This document shows, piece after piece, positions 1 to 9,471 of a stretch of 39,353 bases of DNA (position 1 is its first letter; every line of letters begins with the position of its first letter). A program made the position numbers and the translations under genes. Origin of the DNA: an uncultured Clostridia bacterium (GTDB taxonomy: Bacteria > Bacillota > Clostridia > Oscillospirales > Ruminococcaceae); contig CANPWR010000002.1 of NCBI GenBank assembly GCA_947584825.1, positions 1-39,353 of the forward strand, in the 5' to 3' direction. Below the pieces are notes generated by a model. That model did not search any database, was not told the DNA's origin, and saw only the letters and a program-made list of their open reading frames with translations.

Positions 1-1398
1 ATAGTTTACTCCGCAAACATCAAACACACTTCCTGCACCGTTGTTTTCCAAAATTCCTCCGTGCATAGCGCCAGTAACGTATCTTGTGCTGTCCAGTTTT
101 CGTATCTCAGTCTTCATATGTTCTGTCATTTTTCTGCCTTCAAGTGAAGACTGAAGAAACTCCTCATTGCAAACCGAATACATTATCACCGACGGATGAT
201 TTCTATCCCTACGTACCATTGTTCTTAAATTCTCCAAGTTTTCTTCACTTGTCTCAAAAACTCGGTTTTCGTCCATAACCAACATTCCCAGCCTGTCACA
301 GACATCTAAAAGCTCGCTCGACGGCATTCCGTGTGCGCATCTGTATGCGTTAGAACCCATTTCCTTCAGTCTCTTGATTCGGTACTCGTTTATGCTGTCG
401 GGAACTGCAACCCCTATCCCGCCATGATCCTGATGATTGCAGGTTCCGAACAGCTTTAATGGTCTGCCGTTAAGGAAAAATCCCTTATTTGCATCAAACT
501 TAATCGTTCTGAATCCGAACACTGTTTCACATTCATCAACCTGTTCGCCGTTTATGTACACCAATGACACAGCCATATACAGATTAGGAGAATCTATATC
601 CCAAAGCTTCGGCTTTTTAACAGAAATATTCTGTAAAAATTCCCTCTTTGAATACTCATATACAGTCATCTCAGTATTTCCGTTCGCAACAACGTCTCCA
701 ACTGTTTTCAACTCGCTGTCAAGCTCGTAAATTCTGGTTTCAAGTGAGACGACCTCATTTTGGTAATAACCGTTGTTGATAACTGTTTCAATCTCTAAGT
801 TCCAGTTTTCATCGGACAATTTCTTCGGATTTACAAATACACCGTACTTTTCAATATTGACTTTATTTTTCACATTTAGCCAAGCATGGCGGTAAATTCC
901 TGCACCCTCATACCACCAGCCTTCCCACTCGTCTGCGTCTACAAATACAGCCAAAGTGTTCGGTTCACCACCTAAAATCGCTCTGTCGGTAATGTCCACG
1001 CTGAAAGGTACATATCCTGTAAAGCTCCTTTTCAGAATAGAACCGTTGAAATATACTACAGCATTCTTTTCAATACCGTCAAAATCAATGGTGATCTGCT
1101 TTCCCTCGTAATCAGCATCAAGTGCAAAAGATTTTCTGTACCACGCTTTACCCTTTGGCTTATATCCCCACGACGGCGAACCCGACTTGTCAAACTCACG
1201 CTTTATTGACCAGTCATGCGGAAGATCGACTACATCCCAGCTTCTGGTGTCAAAATCACTCTGTGGAACACCCTTAGCTGAGCCTGCCTTTGAAGTGTTA
1301 TAGATACTTCCGTGATCAACACCGATTTCAGGTTTTATATCTCCTAAATGAAAAGACCAGCCTTTGTCAAGCGACTTAACAATTCTTTTTTTAACCAT
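1..1398 (-). CDS. Glycoside hydrolase family 2 (beta-galactosidase/beta-glucuronidase-like), 3' end cut by window edge
   Basis: Not in the ORF track because it runs off the window. Own translation from ATG at 1398: MVKKRIVKSLDKGWSFHLGDIKPEIG..., then ...FFLNGRPLKLFGTCNHQDHG... and ...NHPSVIMYSVCNEEFLQSSLEGRKMTE..., open to base 1. The NHQDHG and CNEE motifs are typical of GH2. Confidence 0.9.
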   Translation of the reverse strand, partial: MVKKRIVKSLDKGWSFHLGDIKPEIGVDHGSIYNTSKAGSAKGVPQSDFDTRSWDVVDLPHDWSIKREFDKSGSPSWGYKPKGKAWYRKSFALDADYEGKQITIDFDGIEKNAVVYFNGSILKRSFTGYVPFSVDITDRAILGGEPNTLAVFVDADEWEGWWYEGAGIYRHAWLNVKNKVNIEKYGVFVNPKKLSDENWNLEIETVINNGYYQNEVVSLETRIYELDSELKTVGDVVANGNTEMTVYEYSKREFLQNISVKKPKLWDIDSPNLYMAVSLVYINGEQVDECETVFGFRTIKFDANKGFFLNGRPLKLFGTCNHQDHGGIGVAVPDSINEYRIKRLKEMGSNAYRCAHGMPSSELLDVCDRLGMLVMDENRVFETSEENLENLRTMVRRDRNHPSVIMYSVCNEEFLQSSLEGRKMTEHMKTEIRKLDSTRYVTGAMHGGILENNGAGSVFDVCGVNY

Positions 1399-1505
1399 AT
1401 TACCGCCCTCAATTTCACAATAAATATATACTATATTTATATAAACATAATACGACAATAAAGTCAAGTAAATAACAATAAATAATGGTTATGTAATAAT
1501 TAAGC

Positions 1506-1534
1506 AAAGCGTTCAGGTTACCCCGAACGCTCTG
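1506..1534 (-). terminator. Probable intrinsic terminator downstream of the GH5 gene
   Basis: Imperfect inverted repeat gcgttcagg-ttac-cccgaacgc directly after the stop at 1539; only a weak U tract. Confidence 0.5.
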
Positions 1535-1538
1535 CTGT

Positions 1539-3737
1539 TTACCTAACTTTAACTTTCCATGTCTTCTTTATCCAACTGCTGTATACCTTTTGAGTAACAC
1601 CGTTTGCATCTTGATAGGTTGTGTATGCCCTTACTCTTATGTAGTATGTCTTTCTGCGTTTGATTTTATTGCTCTTTATCGTTACTTTCTTACCTTTTAC
1701 ATTCTTTGTAACAATAATCTTATTCTTCTTGAACTTCTTGTTTATCGCTACCTGTACTTTGTATCCCTTTGCGTTCTTGACTTTTTTCCAGCTTACAACT
1801 ATCTTTTTATTGCCCTTTACCTTCGCTGTCAGCTTTTTAATCTTTGCCTGCTTCATTACTTTTTCAGCGTTTGCTTTATCCTTTGCTGCCTTAACTGCTT
1901 TGGCATTTGTGGTTGCCTTTGGTGCTGTGGTAGCTGCAGCAGGCTTTGCTGTTGTAGGTGCGGTAGTTGGGTCTGTTTTATTGTCTGACGGCAAGTTTGA
2001 CGAATTATCCGAAGAATTGTCAGAGTTATCAGACGACTCTTTAGAAGAAGTTTCAGATGGCGAACTTAAGTTTGGATTAGATGATGGATTTGAAGACGGT
2101 TCTGTCGGTCTATTTGAATTTCCAATTGTCTTAATAATATTTCCGCTTGCATCAAGAAATTCAATACATCTAATTAAATAAACATAGTCTTTAGCATCAC
2201 CCCATGAATATGTTGAAGCATAAACACTATAACTGTCACCATTCTTAATTTGATTAGAAAGGTCTAAAATTACTTCTATTGCAGTTTCTCCTTTAATATC
2301 GTTTTCACCCGTTACAGTTATCTTTGATTCTTTTCCGGCAACATTCGCAGACAAATTAATTCCTGCCCAAAGATTGAACGAAACATCTGCAGCACAATCA
2401 AATACATATCTTATTTTTACTGCTCCTTCCATTGAAGCGTCAGCCGTTCCGCTAGCCAAATTAAGAGGAATATCGCCATAACTAATCACACCAAGAGCAT
2501 CTTCTACTGCCATTGGTTCAAAATAACTGGTATCAATAGGAACAAAAGTTCCATCTGTTATTTCTTTAAATAGCCTTTCTATAACCTCAGCATCAGCTTT
2601 CGATTTTATTTTACACTGTGTTCTTGAATAAAAATTGTCATTTACATCCCATAATACAGGAACAAACCCATAGCTCTTAATAAGTCTCATTAAATAATCC
2701 AAAGCTTCGCTTGTTGATTTTACTGAAGCATTTTCAGAAAAACGATCATTATCATATATAGATGTTGTTTCACCAATAAATACAGGTATTCCTTTTTCTG
2801 TAAAAGATTTTTTTAAAAGATTTAACTGGCTTATACTAAATAACTTCCAAAATTTACTCCCTATTTGTTTAGACCAATATGCGTTTCCGTCAACATAATG
2901 AACTGATACCATCATTCTGTCTTTAGCCGTGTCAACAGGCATCTTAAAAGCTGAATTAGTGGTTTTTTCTACATTAGTAAAATATCCGGAAACTATAAGC
3001 ATTCTTTTCTCATTATTTCCGCCGGTAGCCCTTACCGCATCTACAAATGCCTGATTCATTTTGTTCGTCCAATCAAATCCTTCACTTTCAGGCAAATCGT
3101 TTATTTCATTATTAGAGTCAATTTGACCTCCTCCAAGATATTCATTAAAGCCTTCAAAAATTAGATAATCTGAATAGTCTTTAAAATAACTAGCAATCTG
3201 AGTCCAGATCCTCTTGAAAATTTCAGCAGATTTTTCTTTTGTATTACGTCTAATTATGAACTCATCAAAGTGATGAATATTGATTACCGCATAAACTCCT
3301 GCATTACGACAATAATCGACAATCTCCTTAACACGGTTCATGTATGCGTCAGAAATAGTATATGTACCATCATTTACCATCATATTGCCCCAAAACACAG
3401 GAATTCTTATGGTATTAAATCCAGCATTTTTCATCCCGTTAATAATCTCCTGATTAGTTACAACAGCACCCCAAGTGGTTTCATAATCTCTAGGTGTATT
3501 ACTGCCTATTATAGGAGGCCATTGGTATGACAAACTTGTACAATTAGCTGCATTATAAGATTCCATTGTATTACCCAGATTTATTCCAAGACCCATGTCA
3601 TCAGCGTAGTCCTGAGCAGTCATATTGTCACGCATAACGCCATCATCAGCCATACCCGTTACTGTTGATATTCCCTGAAATGATAAAGAACCCAACATTG
3701 TGCAAGCTGCTAATAAAATTGTGATCAGTTTTTTCAT
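1539..3737 (-). CDS. Secreted glycoside hydrolase family 5 (cellulase-like) with uncharacterised beta-rich domain, Ser/Asn/Thr linker and Lys-rich C-terminal FN3-like domain
   Basis: Signal peptide; GLGINLGNTMESYN, NTIRIPVFWG, FEGFNEY (acid/base Glu) and VFIGETT (nucleophile Glu) are GH5 hallmarks; C-terminal KKIVVSWKKVKNAKGYKVQVAINKKFKKNK...YYIRVRAYTTY. Confidence 0.88.
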   Translation of the reverse strand: MKKLITILLAACTMLGSLSFQGISTVTGMADDGVMRDNMTAQDYADDMGLGINLGNTMESYNAANCTSLSYQWPPIIGSNTPRDYETTWGAVVTNQEIINGMKNAGFNTIRIPVFWGNMMVNDGTYTISDAYMNRVKEIVDYCRNAGVYAVINIHHFDEFIIRRNTKEKSAEIFKRIWTQIASYFKDYSDYLIFEGFNEYLGGGQIDSNNEINDLPESEGFDWTNKMNQAFVDAVRATGGNNEKRMLIVSGYFTNVEKTTNSAFKMPVDTAKDRMMVSVHYVDGNAYWSKQIGSKFWKLFSISQLNLLKKSFTEKGIPVFIGETTSIYDNDRFSENASVKSTSEALDYLMRLIKSYGFVPVLWDVNDNFYSRTQCKIKSKADAEVIERLFKEITDGTFVPIDTSYFEPMAVEDALGVISYGDIPLNLASGTADASMEGAVKIRYVFDCAADVSFNLWAGINLSANVAGKESKITVTGENDIKGETAIEVILDLSNQIKNGDSYSVYASTYSWGDAKDYVYLIRCIEFLDASGNIIKTIGNSNRPTEPSSNPSSNPNLSSPSETSSKESSDNSDNSSDNSSNLPSDNKTDPTTAPTTAKPAAATTAPKATTNAKAVKAAKDKANAEKVMKQAKIKKLTAKVKGNKKIVVSWKKVKNAKGYKVQVAINKKFKKNKIIVTKNVKGKKVTIKSNKIKRRKTYYIRVRAYTTYQDANGVTQKVYSSWIKKTWKVKVR

Positions 3738-3857
3738 TTGAAAACATCCCCTTAAGTTTTACATGTATATTCTAAAGTAATTCTATGGTTTTCTTTCACA
3801 TTTGATAATATCACACAAAAAAATAAATGTCAAGTTGTTTTAAAAGTTTAATACGAA

Positions 3858-3932
3858 ACAATTAACAACTGACTGCCAATAGGGTAAGATCACCAGTATA
3901 ACTGGTGGGTTTCTTTCGCTAAAGCTACAAGA
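3858..3932. repeat. Intergenic palindrome-containing element (atcaccagtataactggtg plus short stem gctaaagc); possible IS200/IS605-type end remnant or REP-like element
   Basis: Inverted repeat caccagt-ata-actggtg next to ttctttcgctaaagctacaag; no transposase nearby. Confidence 0.25.
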
Positions 3933-3933
3933 A

Positions 3934-3966
3934 AAAGACCTGTCTGGTTATTACCAACAGGTCTTT
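3934..3966 (-). terminator. Intrinsic terminator of the 3983-5653 lipoprotein gene
   Basis: aaagacctgt...acaggtcttt inverted repeat followed on the minus strand by TTTTTC. Confidence 0.75.
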
Positions 3967-3982
3967 AATATTCCCTTGCCAA

Positions 3983-5653
3983 TTAAAACTCAATATCGTC
4001 AGCATCGACTTCAAAGTCTTCTATATTAATCTGCGACATAAACGCCTTATATTCCTCTTTACCTAAATCCTCTTTCAGCTTGTCATAGTTAAATGAACCG
4101 TCATCATTATAATAATTCTCAAGCATAATCGAATCTTTATCTTCATCTGAAGAAGCATCAGGTGCACTAGCTGATTTACTCTCAGCATTTGACATAATGC
4201 CTTCGCTTAATTTAGACAATGCTGATGTTAAATCCTTGCCCAATGCTTTCTTAAGTTCAGACATAAAATTCTTCATTGACGACTGATATTCCTCTATCTG
4301 ATCCAATGTGTATACGGTTCCGCTCGGAATAGTTATGTCAGATGCATTTATAATCTCATTTGTAGCAGTAATGGTCGCATACTCAACATCATTAACTGAA
4401 ATCTTCAGCTCAGAGTTCACCTTATTTTCCTCTGCCTTATCTGCTCCTGCAAATTTAACGGTTTTGCCGTCTATAACCGCTTTAAACTCATAATCACCGT
4501 TTGATAATCCTTTTTTCTTATCGACAACCTCAAAGTCGTCAACGCTAATTGTTGCGGAAAAATCTTTTAAATTATCATCGGTTGCTTTTATATCCATTGA
4601 AGAGTATAAGTCCAGCTTTTTGCCGTCTTTGATCGCAGTAAACGAACAACTGAGCCCTTCTCCATCGACACTCAACGCATATGCGTCATTCCTGTCAACG
4701 CATACAAAAGTAATCTTATCACTCTTAATCCCTACAATATTATTGCCATCGAAAATCAAGCCTATTTCAATATTTTTATTAAGTGAGCTAAGCTCCTCAA
4801 CAAGTGATTTTTTTGCCTCATCAACTTTAGAAGCGTAGTTATCATCTGATAATTCATATGCAGAACCTAAAACGCTAACTGCAATATCCCTTACTTTATC
4901 ATCGCTTTTCAGCTTTTCAAATACACTTTCTACTATCTTATTAATATCATCTTTAGTTAACTCATAGGTCTTTAGCTTATAATTGTACTCAACTGCATCT
5001 ATTTTACCGCTTAAATCCTCTTCCTTAGACGTTTTAGGAAGTGAATCGGAAACTACCTTTACATAATCTTTAAAAATTCCCTTATATTCATCTATCTTTA
5101 GCTTTGAAAGTGCCTTAATTGACGAAAACAAAGAAAAGGAGTTCCCTGTTAAAGAACTAAAATTTTCTGAGTTAATAAGCAAATCCTTAAACTTGTCAAA
5201 ATCCTTTGAAGAAGCACTCAAATATGCATCAGAAAGCTCCGGAACCCTTAAGTAAATAGTTTTTGAGTCATTATCATACACACCGTTTAACGAAACGAGA
5301 TCCTTATCATCATATGTAACAACAATATCAGTTCCTGCTTTGCTGCCCTTCAGCTTTGTTTCAGAACTCAATGATAATGGCTTGACCTCTGTTCCTAAAG
5401 CGTCTGTAACACCCTTTCCAAACTCAATTTTGGCATCTGATTTAGATGCAGCATTTGCCTTACCTGAAAATATTCCGGCAAATGAATTGGAGTTTGTCGC
5501 CGTTTCAAAAACATCTAAAAGCATTTCCTTAGCAGATAAATTCTCAGCTGGCTTTTTATCCTCATTCTCTCCGCAGGCTGTGAAAACAGCTAAAGACATT
5601 GCGCCTGCCAGCACAATAGTAAATGCTCTTTTCAATATATTTTTGACTTTCAT
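3983..5653 (-). CDS. Hypothetical lipoprotein
   Basis: Lipoprotein signal MKVKNILKRAFTIVLAGAMSLAVFTACGENEDKK; long open frame; no recognised family. Confidence 0.75.
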   Translation of the reverse strand: MKVKNILKRAFTIVLAGAMSLAVFTACGENEDKKPAENLSAKEMLLDVFETATNSNSFAGIFSGKANAASKSDAKIEFGKGVTDALGTEVKPLSLSSETKLKGSKAGTDIVVTYDDKDLVSLNGVYDNDSKTIYLRVPELSDAYLSASSKDFDKFKDLLINSENFSSLTGNSFSLFSSIKALSKLKIDEYKGIFKDYVKVVSDSLPKTSKEEDLSGKIDAVEYNYKLKTYELTKDDINKIVESVFEKLKSDDKVRDIAVSVLGSAYELSDDNYASKVDEAKKSLVEELSSLNKNIEIGLIFDGNNIVGIKSDKITFVCVDRNDAYALSVDGEGLSCSFTAIKDGKKLDLYSSMDIKATDDNLKDFSATISVDDFEVVDKKKGLSNGDYEFKAVIDGKTVKFAGADKAEENKVNSELKISVNDVEYATITATNEIINASDITIPSGTVYTLDQIEEYQSSMKNFMSELKKALGKDLTSALSKLSEGIMSNAESKSASAPDASSDEDKDSIMLENYYNDDGSFNYDKLKEDLGKEEYKAFMSQINIEDFEVDADDIEF

Positions 5654-5841
5654 CTAATGACCTCCACTTTTGATTTAATTTACAATTTATTATATCAATT
5701 GGCAAATAACTTGTCAACGGAAATTATATGTAAACAAAAATCATATTTAATCAAAAATACACGACTGTCGGTTATTTGTATACTGATATTAGTCAAAATC
5801 AATAGACGGTATCAAAATGACATCTACTCAATTCCTTAAAC

Positions 5842-6255
5842 AGCCAAAATCGCCCGGGTATCCCACACCCGAGCGGTTTTTATATAGAAACATATTAAGG
5901 AAGCTTATTTAGCCTTTACTTTCCTTATCTTCTTTATCCAACTGCTGTATACCTTCTGTGTAACACCATTTGCATCTTGATAAGTTGTGTATGCTCTTAC
6001 TCTTATGTAGTATGTCTTTTTGCGTTTGATTTTGCTGCTCTTTATCGTTACCTTCTTGCCCTTTACATTCTTTGTAACGATAATCTTGTTCTTCTTGAAC
6101 TTCTTGTTTGCAGCTACCTGTACTTCGTATCCCTTTGCATTTTTTACTTTTTTCCAGCTTACAACTATCTTTTTCTTGCCCTTTGCTTTCGCTGTAAGCT
6201 TTGTTATCTTTGCCTGCTTCATTATCTTTTCAGCATTTGCCTTGTCCTTTGCTGC
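5842..6255 (-). repeat. Copy A of a ~414 bp direct repeat (terminator + stop + Lys-rich FN3-like domain coding sequence); copy B at 38841-39254
   Basis: By-eye alignment: about two dozen mismatches in total, no gaps noticed; begins at agccaaaa and ends at tttgctgc in both copies. Confidence 0.85.
5846..5881 (-). terminator. Intrinsic terminator of the C1A peptidase gene
   Basis: Minus strand AAAACCGCTCGGGTGTGGGATACCCGGGCGATTTT hairpin; near-identical to the one at 38845-38880. Confidence 0.75.
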
Positions 6256-9132
6256 TAGAATTATTTTGTTATTTGCTTTTTCTACAGGTATTGCCAATGT
6301 TGGTGAAGTATTTGAAATCTGTGCTGAAGTGTTATTTGATGAATCCAACGTATTATTTGAATTTTCCGATGAATCCGTTGTAGGTTCTGACGGCTTATCA
6401 CCACTGTCTGCTGCAATTACAGTTAATTTACAAGACGCAGTAACCTCACTTCCATCAAGACTTTTTACAGTTATAACTGTACTTCCTGCTTTTAATGCGG
6501 TGATAACTCCGTTATCAACAGTTGCAACATCTGTATCCTCTGATGTCCAAGAAAGAGATTTATTTTCAGCCTGTTCAGGCTTTACTTCAGCTGTCAGCGT
6601 ATAATTATCTCCTTCTTTTAATGTGACTTCACTATCGCTCAACTCTATACTTTCGACTTTGACAATATCTTTCTTAAAAGTTACTTCAATTGTATGTGAA
6701 CCTTTTACAGACGTAAATGTGTATTCTGACACAGCACCTATGCTCTCTCCATCAACCATTACATCTTCAATCGAATATCCGTCGTCGGCACTTATGTTGA
6801 AAGTTTGGTCTTTACCCTCCTCTACACTGATTTCACCTGACGGCGTTATACTTCCGCCAGGTTGAGCGTTAGCTGTAATTGTGAAGTAATTATGAGGTGC
6901 TTCTACAATTTGGAACTCCTTTGTAACGCTTCCCGTGTAATTTCCTATTCCAGTAATCTGTACTGTTCCCGTTCCCGGGTTTACGTTCTCTCCATAAGAA
7001 ACAGTATAATCGATTCCGCTCACCAAAGTCTTTTTGTCCAGCATTAAAGTTACATTTGGTTTTATGACATTTCCAGTATACTCCTGAGAATCTATATCGC
7101 TTACCATAGACTCATCAAGTGTATGAGGAACAATTTTAAATGTTGACTGAGCAGAACCTGTATAATTTTTTCTTCCGTATACTATAACATTTGCAGTACC
7201 TACGTTTAAATTTTGCTGGTATGCAATAGTGTAATCTGTATTCTTAACTAAAGTTTTTTGTCCAAATTTAACCACAACATCAGGTTTTAAATACTCTCCC
7301 ATAAATACCTGATTTTCAATTTGCTCAATCATATTATCTGCAAAATCAACAGCATTGATTTTGAAAGGTATTTCAAATTCGCCACGATAAGCATTAAGTG
7401 CAGAAATTTTTGCAGTTGCTGTTCCCACATTCACATTTTCATTGTATTTAATCTCATAATCCACAGATTCTGTAAGCTTTTTTCCGTCAACAACAATTGA
7501 CGCCTCAGGCTTACATTCACTTCCGCTATAATCATATTCTAGCTTTTCTAGGGTTATATCTTCTTTATTAATAGGTGTTCGAGTATCATCTATTACCGTC
7601 AAAGCTTTTACACACGCACAGCGGTATTCCCCTTTATAACCATGCAAATCATTCCAGCCATCATTTTCATATACGAAACTCTGATTCGGTTCTGTATGTT
7701 CTTCTGTTTTCAGCCAAGTATAATTAGAAGACTTAGAAACAAAAAGACAAGAACTTCCGTTGTTACTATGATTCGTCAATGTTACAACAACACTAAACTT
7801 AGTTCCCTTTTCTATCTTAAAAAGTTCACCAAGAGGAATTGTATAAACACCCGGTAATTCAGCATATAATTTTGCCGATGTTTTAAGCATAGGTGTTCCA
7901 CTGGTAGGATCAGAATCGTTCTTGATATTGGTATAGACCTGAACCTCACAGTCTGTATTATTGCTTTCTATGTTTACTGATACGCCTTTTATGTATTCAT
8001 TAATATATTTTGTTCCGTTTTTTGCCTCATAAATATTTCCTGCTCTTAATGTATTTGCAGAAAGATAATTCCAAGGATAAGATCCATCATAAAAATAGTT
8101 GTAATCATAATCTTCACTTTTCATATAATCAAAGGCAACTGCATCTGTTATAGTCTCTGCCTGAGACATATTAAAATAACCGTCATGTGCATTTATCCCT
8201 CTCCCTGTTCCCCAGCTATTCTTAACTATCCATACTCCGTCGATCCACGGTTTATTTTCACCGGTAAACTTATCCTTACTTACTGTATCATCCCAACCCA
8301 CTACAGTAACAGCATGATTAACTTTTGAATAAGATTGGTTATCTGAGTAATAAGGAGCGGAGCTTTTAAACTCAGAACCATTTGAATAATAGCTGATTAC
8401 TACTGATCCATATTCCATAATATATTGTTTAATATCATTTATTGATTTTGGAACAAACATAGCATTTTCAAGCTTAAACGCCGGAGGACCGTATTCATTA
8501 TCTTTGTTGGGAATTTTCGAGTAAGGAGCTTCATCTTCCAACAATGGATCAGACCACTGTGCTAAATGCATTGCTGTAAAGAGCAAATTGCCTCCAATAT
8601 CTAACCAATTTTTTTCTAACACAATATTTTTATCCTCACCTGTATTGCCTAAAGGATCGTTTTCACGGTTATAAGAAGAATAAGCAAGATGCATCTCAGA
8701 TAGATCCAACTCCCCTTTACCGTCATAGAGTCCCTCTTTCAAAATACTTGTCTCTGCTGCAGACATAACAGCATGTGCCCAACAGGTTCCGTAACCACCC
8801 TGATTTTTTACGCTTGTTATATAACCATTTTTTCTTGAGTCATATTTATCAGGCAGATTTAAACCTACTGCTACGACCTGATTATTTGGTTTTGGATTAG
8901 AAAATAAATTAGAATTGTCAATTGGCTTATAAGAATTGATAAATTCGGGAATATCAGTTATCTCCGATTCTGATTTAGATTCTTGTCCTGCCAACTTAAC
9001 TTCAGCACCAGCATAAATCGGCATCTGAATAAGTAGGCTAAGTATCAGCGTAATACTAAGCAATATTCTCAATAACATTGAACTTGCTGCTATATATGTA
9101 GACAAGATCTTATTTGTCTTTCTTCTAAACAT
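5905..9132 (-). CDS. Secreted papain-like C1A cysteine peptidase with lectin-like region, three YTG/GNYxG-type repeats, divergent InlB-type repeat, BIG2-like domain and Lys-rich C-terminal FN3-like domain
   Basis: KNQGGYGTCWAHAVMSAAE (Cys), NHAVTVVGWDD (His), VKNSWGTGRG (Asn); repeats such as YTGNVIKPNVTLML...DYTVSYGENVNPGTGTVQITGIGNYTGS; GGSITPSGEISVEEGKDQTFNISADDGYSI; VESIELSDSEVTLKEGDNYTLTAEVKP. Confidence 0.9.
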   Translation of the reverse strand: MFRRKTNKILSTYIAASSMLLRILLSITLILSLLIQMPIYAGAEVKLAGQESKSESEITDIPEFINSYKPIDNSNLFSNPKPNNQVVAVGLNLPDKYDSRKNGYITSVKNQGGYGTCWAHAVMSAAETSILKEGLYDGKGELDLSEMHLAYSSYNRENDPLGNTGEDKNIVLEKNWLDIGGNLLFTAMHLAQWSDPLLEDEAPYSKIPNKDNEYGPPAFKLENAMFVPKSINDIKQYIMEYGSVVISYYSNGSEFKSSAPYYSDNQSYSKVNHAVTVVGWDDTVSKDKFTGENKPWIDGVWIVKNSWGTGRGINAHDGYFNMSQAETITDAVAFDYMKSEDYDYNYFYDGSYPWNYLSANTLRAGNIYEAKNGTKYINEYIKGVSVNIESNNTDCEVQVYTNIKNDSDPTSGTPMLKTSAKLYAELPGVYTIPLGELFKIEKGTKFSVVVTLTNHSNNGSSCLFVSKSSNYTWLKTEEHTEPNQSFVYENDGWNDLHGYKGEYRCACVKALTVIDDTRTPINKEDITLEKLEYDYSGSECKPEASIVVDGKKLTESVDYEIKYNENVNVGTATAKISALNAYRGEFEIPFKINAVDFADNMIEQIENQVFMGEYLKPDVVVKFGQKTLVKNTDYTIAYQQNLNVGTANVIVYGRKNYTGSAQSTFKIVPHTLDESMVSDIDSQEYTGNVIKPNVTLMLDKKTLVSGIDYTVSYGENVNPGTGTVQITGIGNYTGSVTKEFQIVEAPHNYFTITANAQPGGSITPSGEISVEEGKDQTFNISADDGYSIEDVMVDGESIGAVSEYTFTSVKGSHTIEVTFKKDIVKVESIELSDSEVTLKEGDNYTLTAEVKPEQAENKSLSWTSEDTDVATVDNGVITALKAGSTVITVKSLDGSEVTASCKLTVIAADSGDKPSEPTTDSSENSNNTLDSSNNTSAQISNTSPTLAIPVEKANNKIILAAKDKANAEKIMKQAKITKLTAKAKGKKKIVVSWKKVKNAKGYEVQVAANKKFKKNKIIVTKNVKGKKVTIKSSKIKRKKTYYIRVRAYTTYQDANGVTQKVYSSWIKKIRKVKAK

Positions 9133-9178
9133 TTTTAATCCTCCTAAATATTTTTCCTAACTTCAAAAATTTCTATTT

Positions 9179-9224
9179 GCAGACTTAGGATGAATACAGC
9201 AAAGTCGCCTGCTTTTCTTTGCTG
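9179..9224 (-). promoter_or_regulatory. Candidate 5' leader pseudoknot upstream of the C1A peptidase
   Basis: RNA hairpin CAGCAAAG-AAAAGCAGGCGA-CUUUGCUG; loop GCAGGC can pair with downstream GUCUGC (one G-U pair). Confidence 0.3.
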
Positions 9225-9261
9225 AATAAAAATTCCCCACACCTCCAAAATACAAAAAGAC

Positions 9262-9291
9262 GCAGCTATTTTTTGTAATAACTACGTCGTA
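9262..9291 (-). terminator. Terminator-like hairpin between the Gx-transporter gene and the C1A peptidase gene
   Basis: Minus strand GACGTAGTTATTACAAAAAATAGCTGCGTC followed by TTTTTG. Confidence 0.55.
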
Positions 9292-9471
9292 AATCCAATG
9301 CTAAATTGTAAAAATAATCTGTTAATCATTTTGTGCATGACAAATATAGGTTAGGCTTTTAGATTCCCTTATATATTCTGAAATTAGGCACACATATTTA
9401 ACGCATACTTAAATATTGTATAATTATATTAACATATTTCGACAGAGGTGTCAATAGTTTTTGTAAAAATA

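Noticed and set aside
1660-2181. Plus-strand ORFs rich in Phe/Leu (1590-1988, 1660-2181, 5977-6258, 6020-6604, 39019-39351) that look like paralogous membrane proteins
   Set aside because: They are antisense shadows of the Lys-rich FN3-like domain: AAA/AAG codons read as TTT/CTT on the other strand. Their apparent paralogy follows from the repeated domain.
1-3737. GH2 + GH5 as a polysaccharide utilisation locus
   Set aside because: No transporter, regulator or further CAZymes are visible in the window; a terminator-like hairpin separates the two genes.
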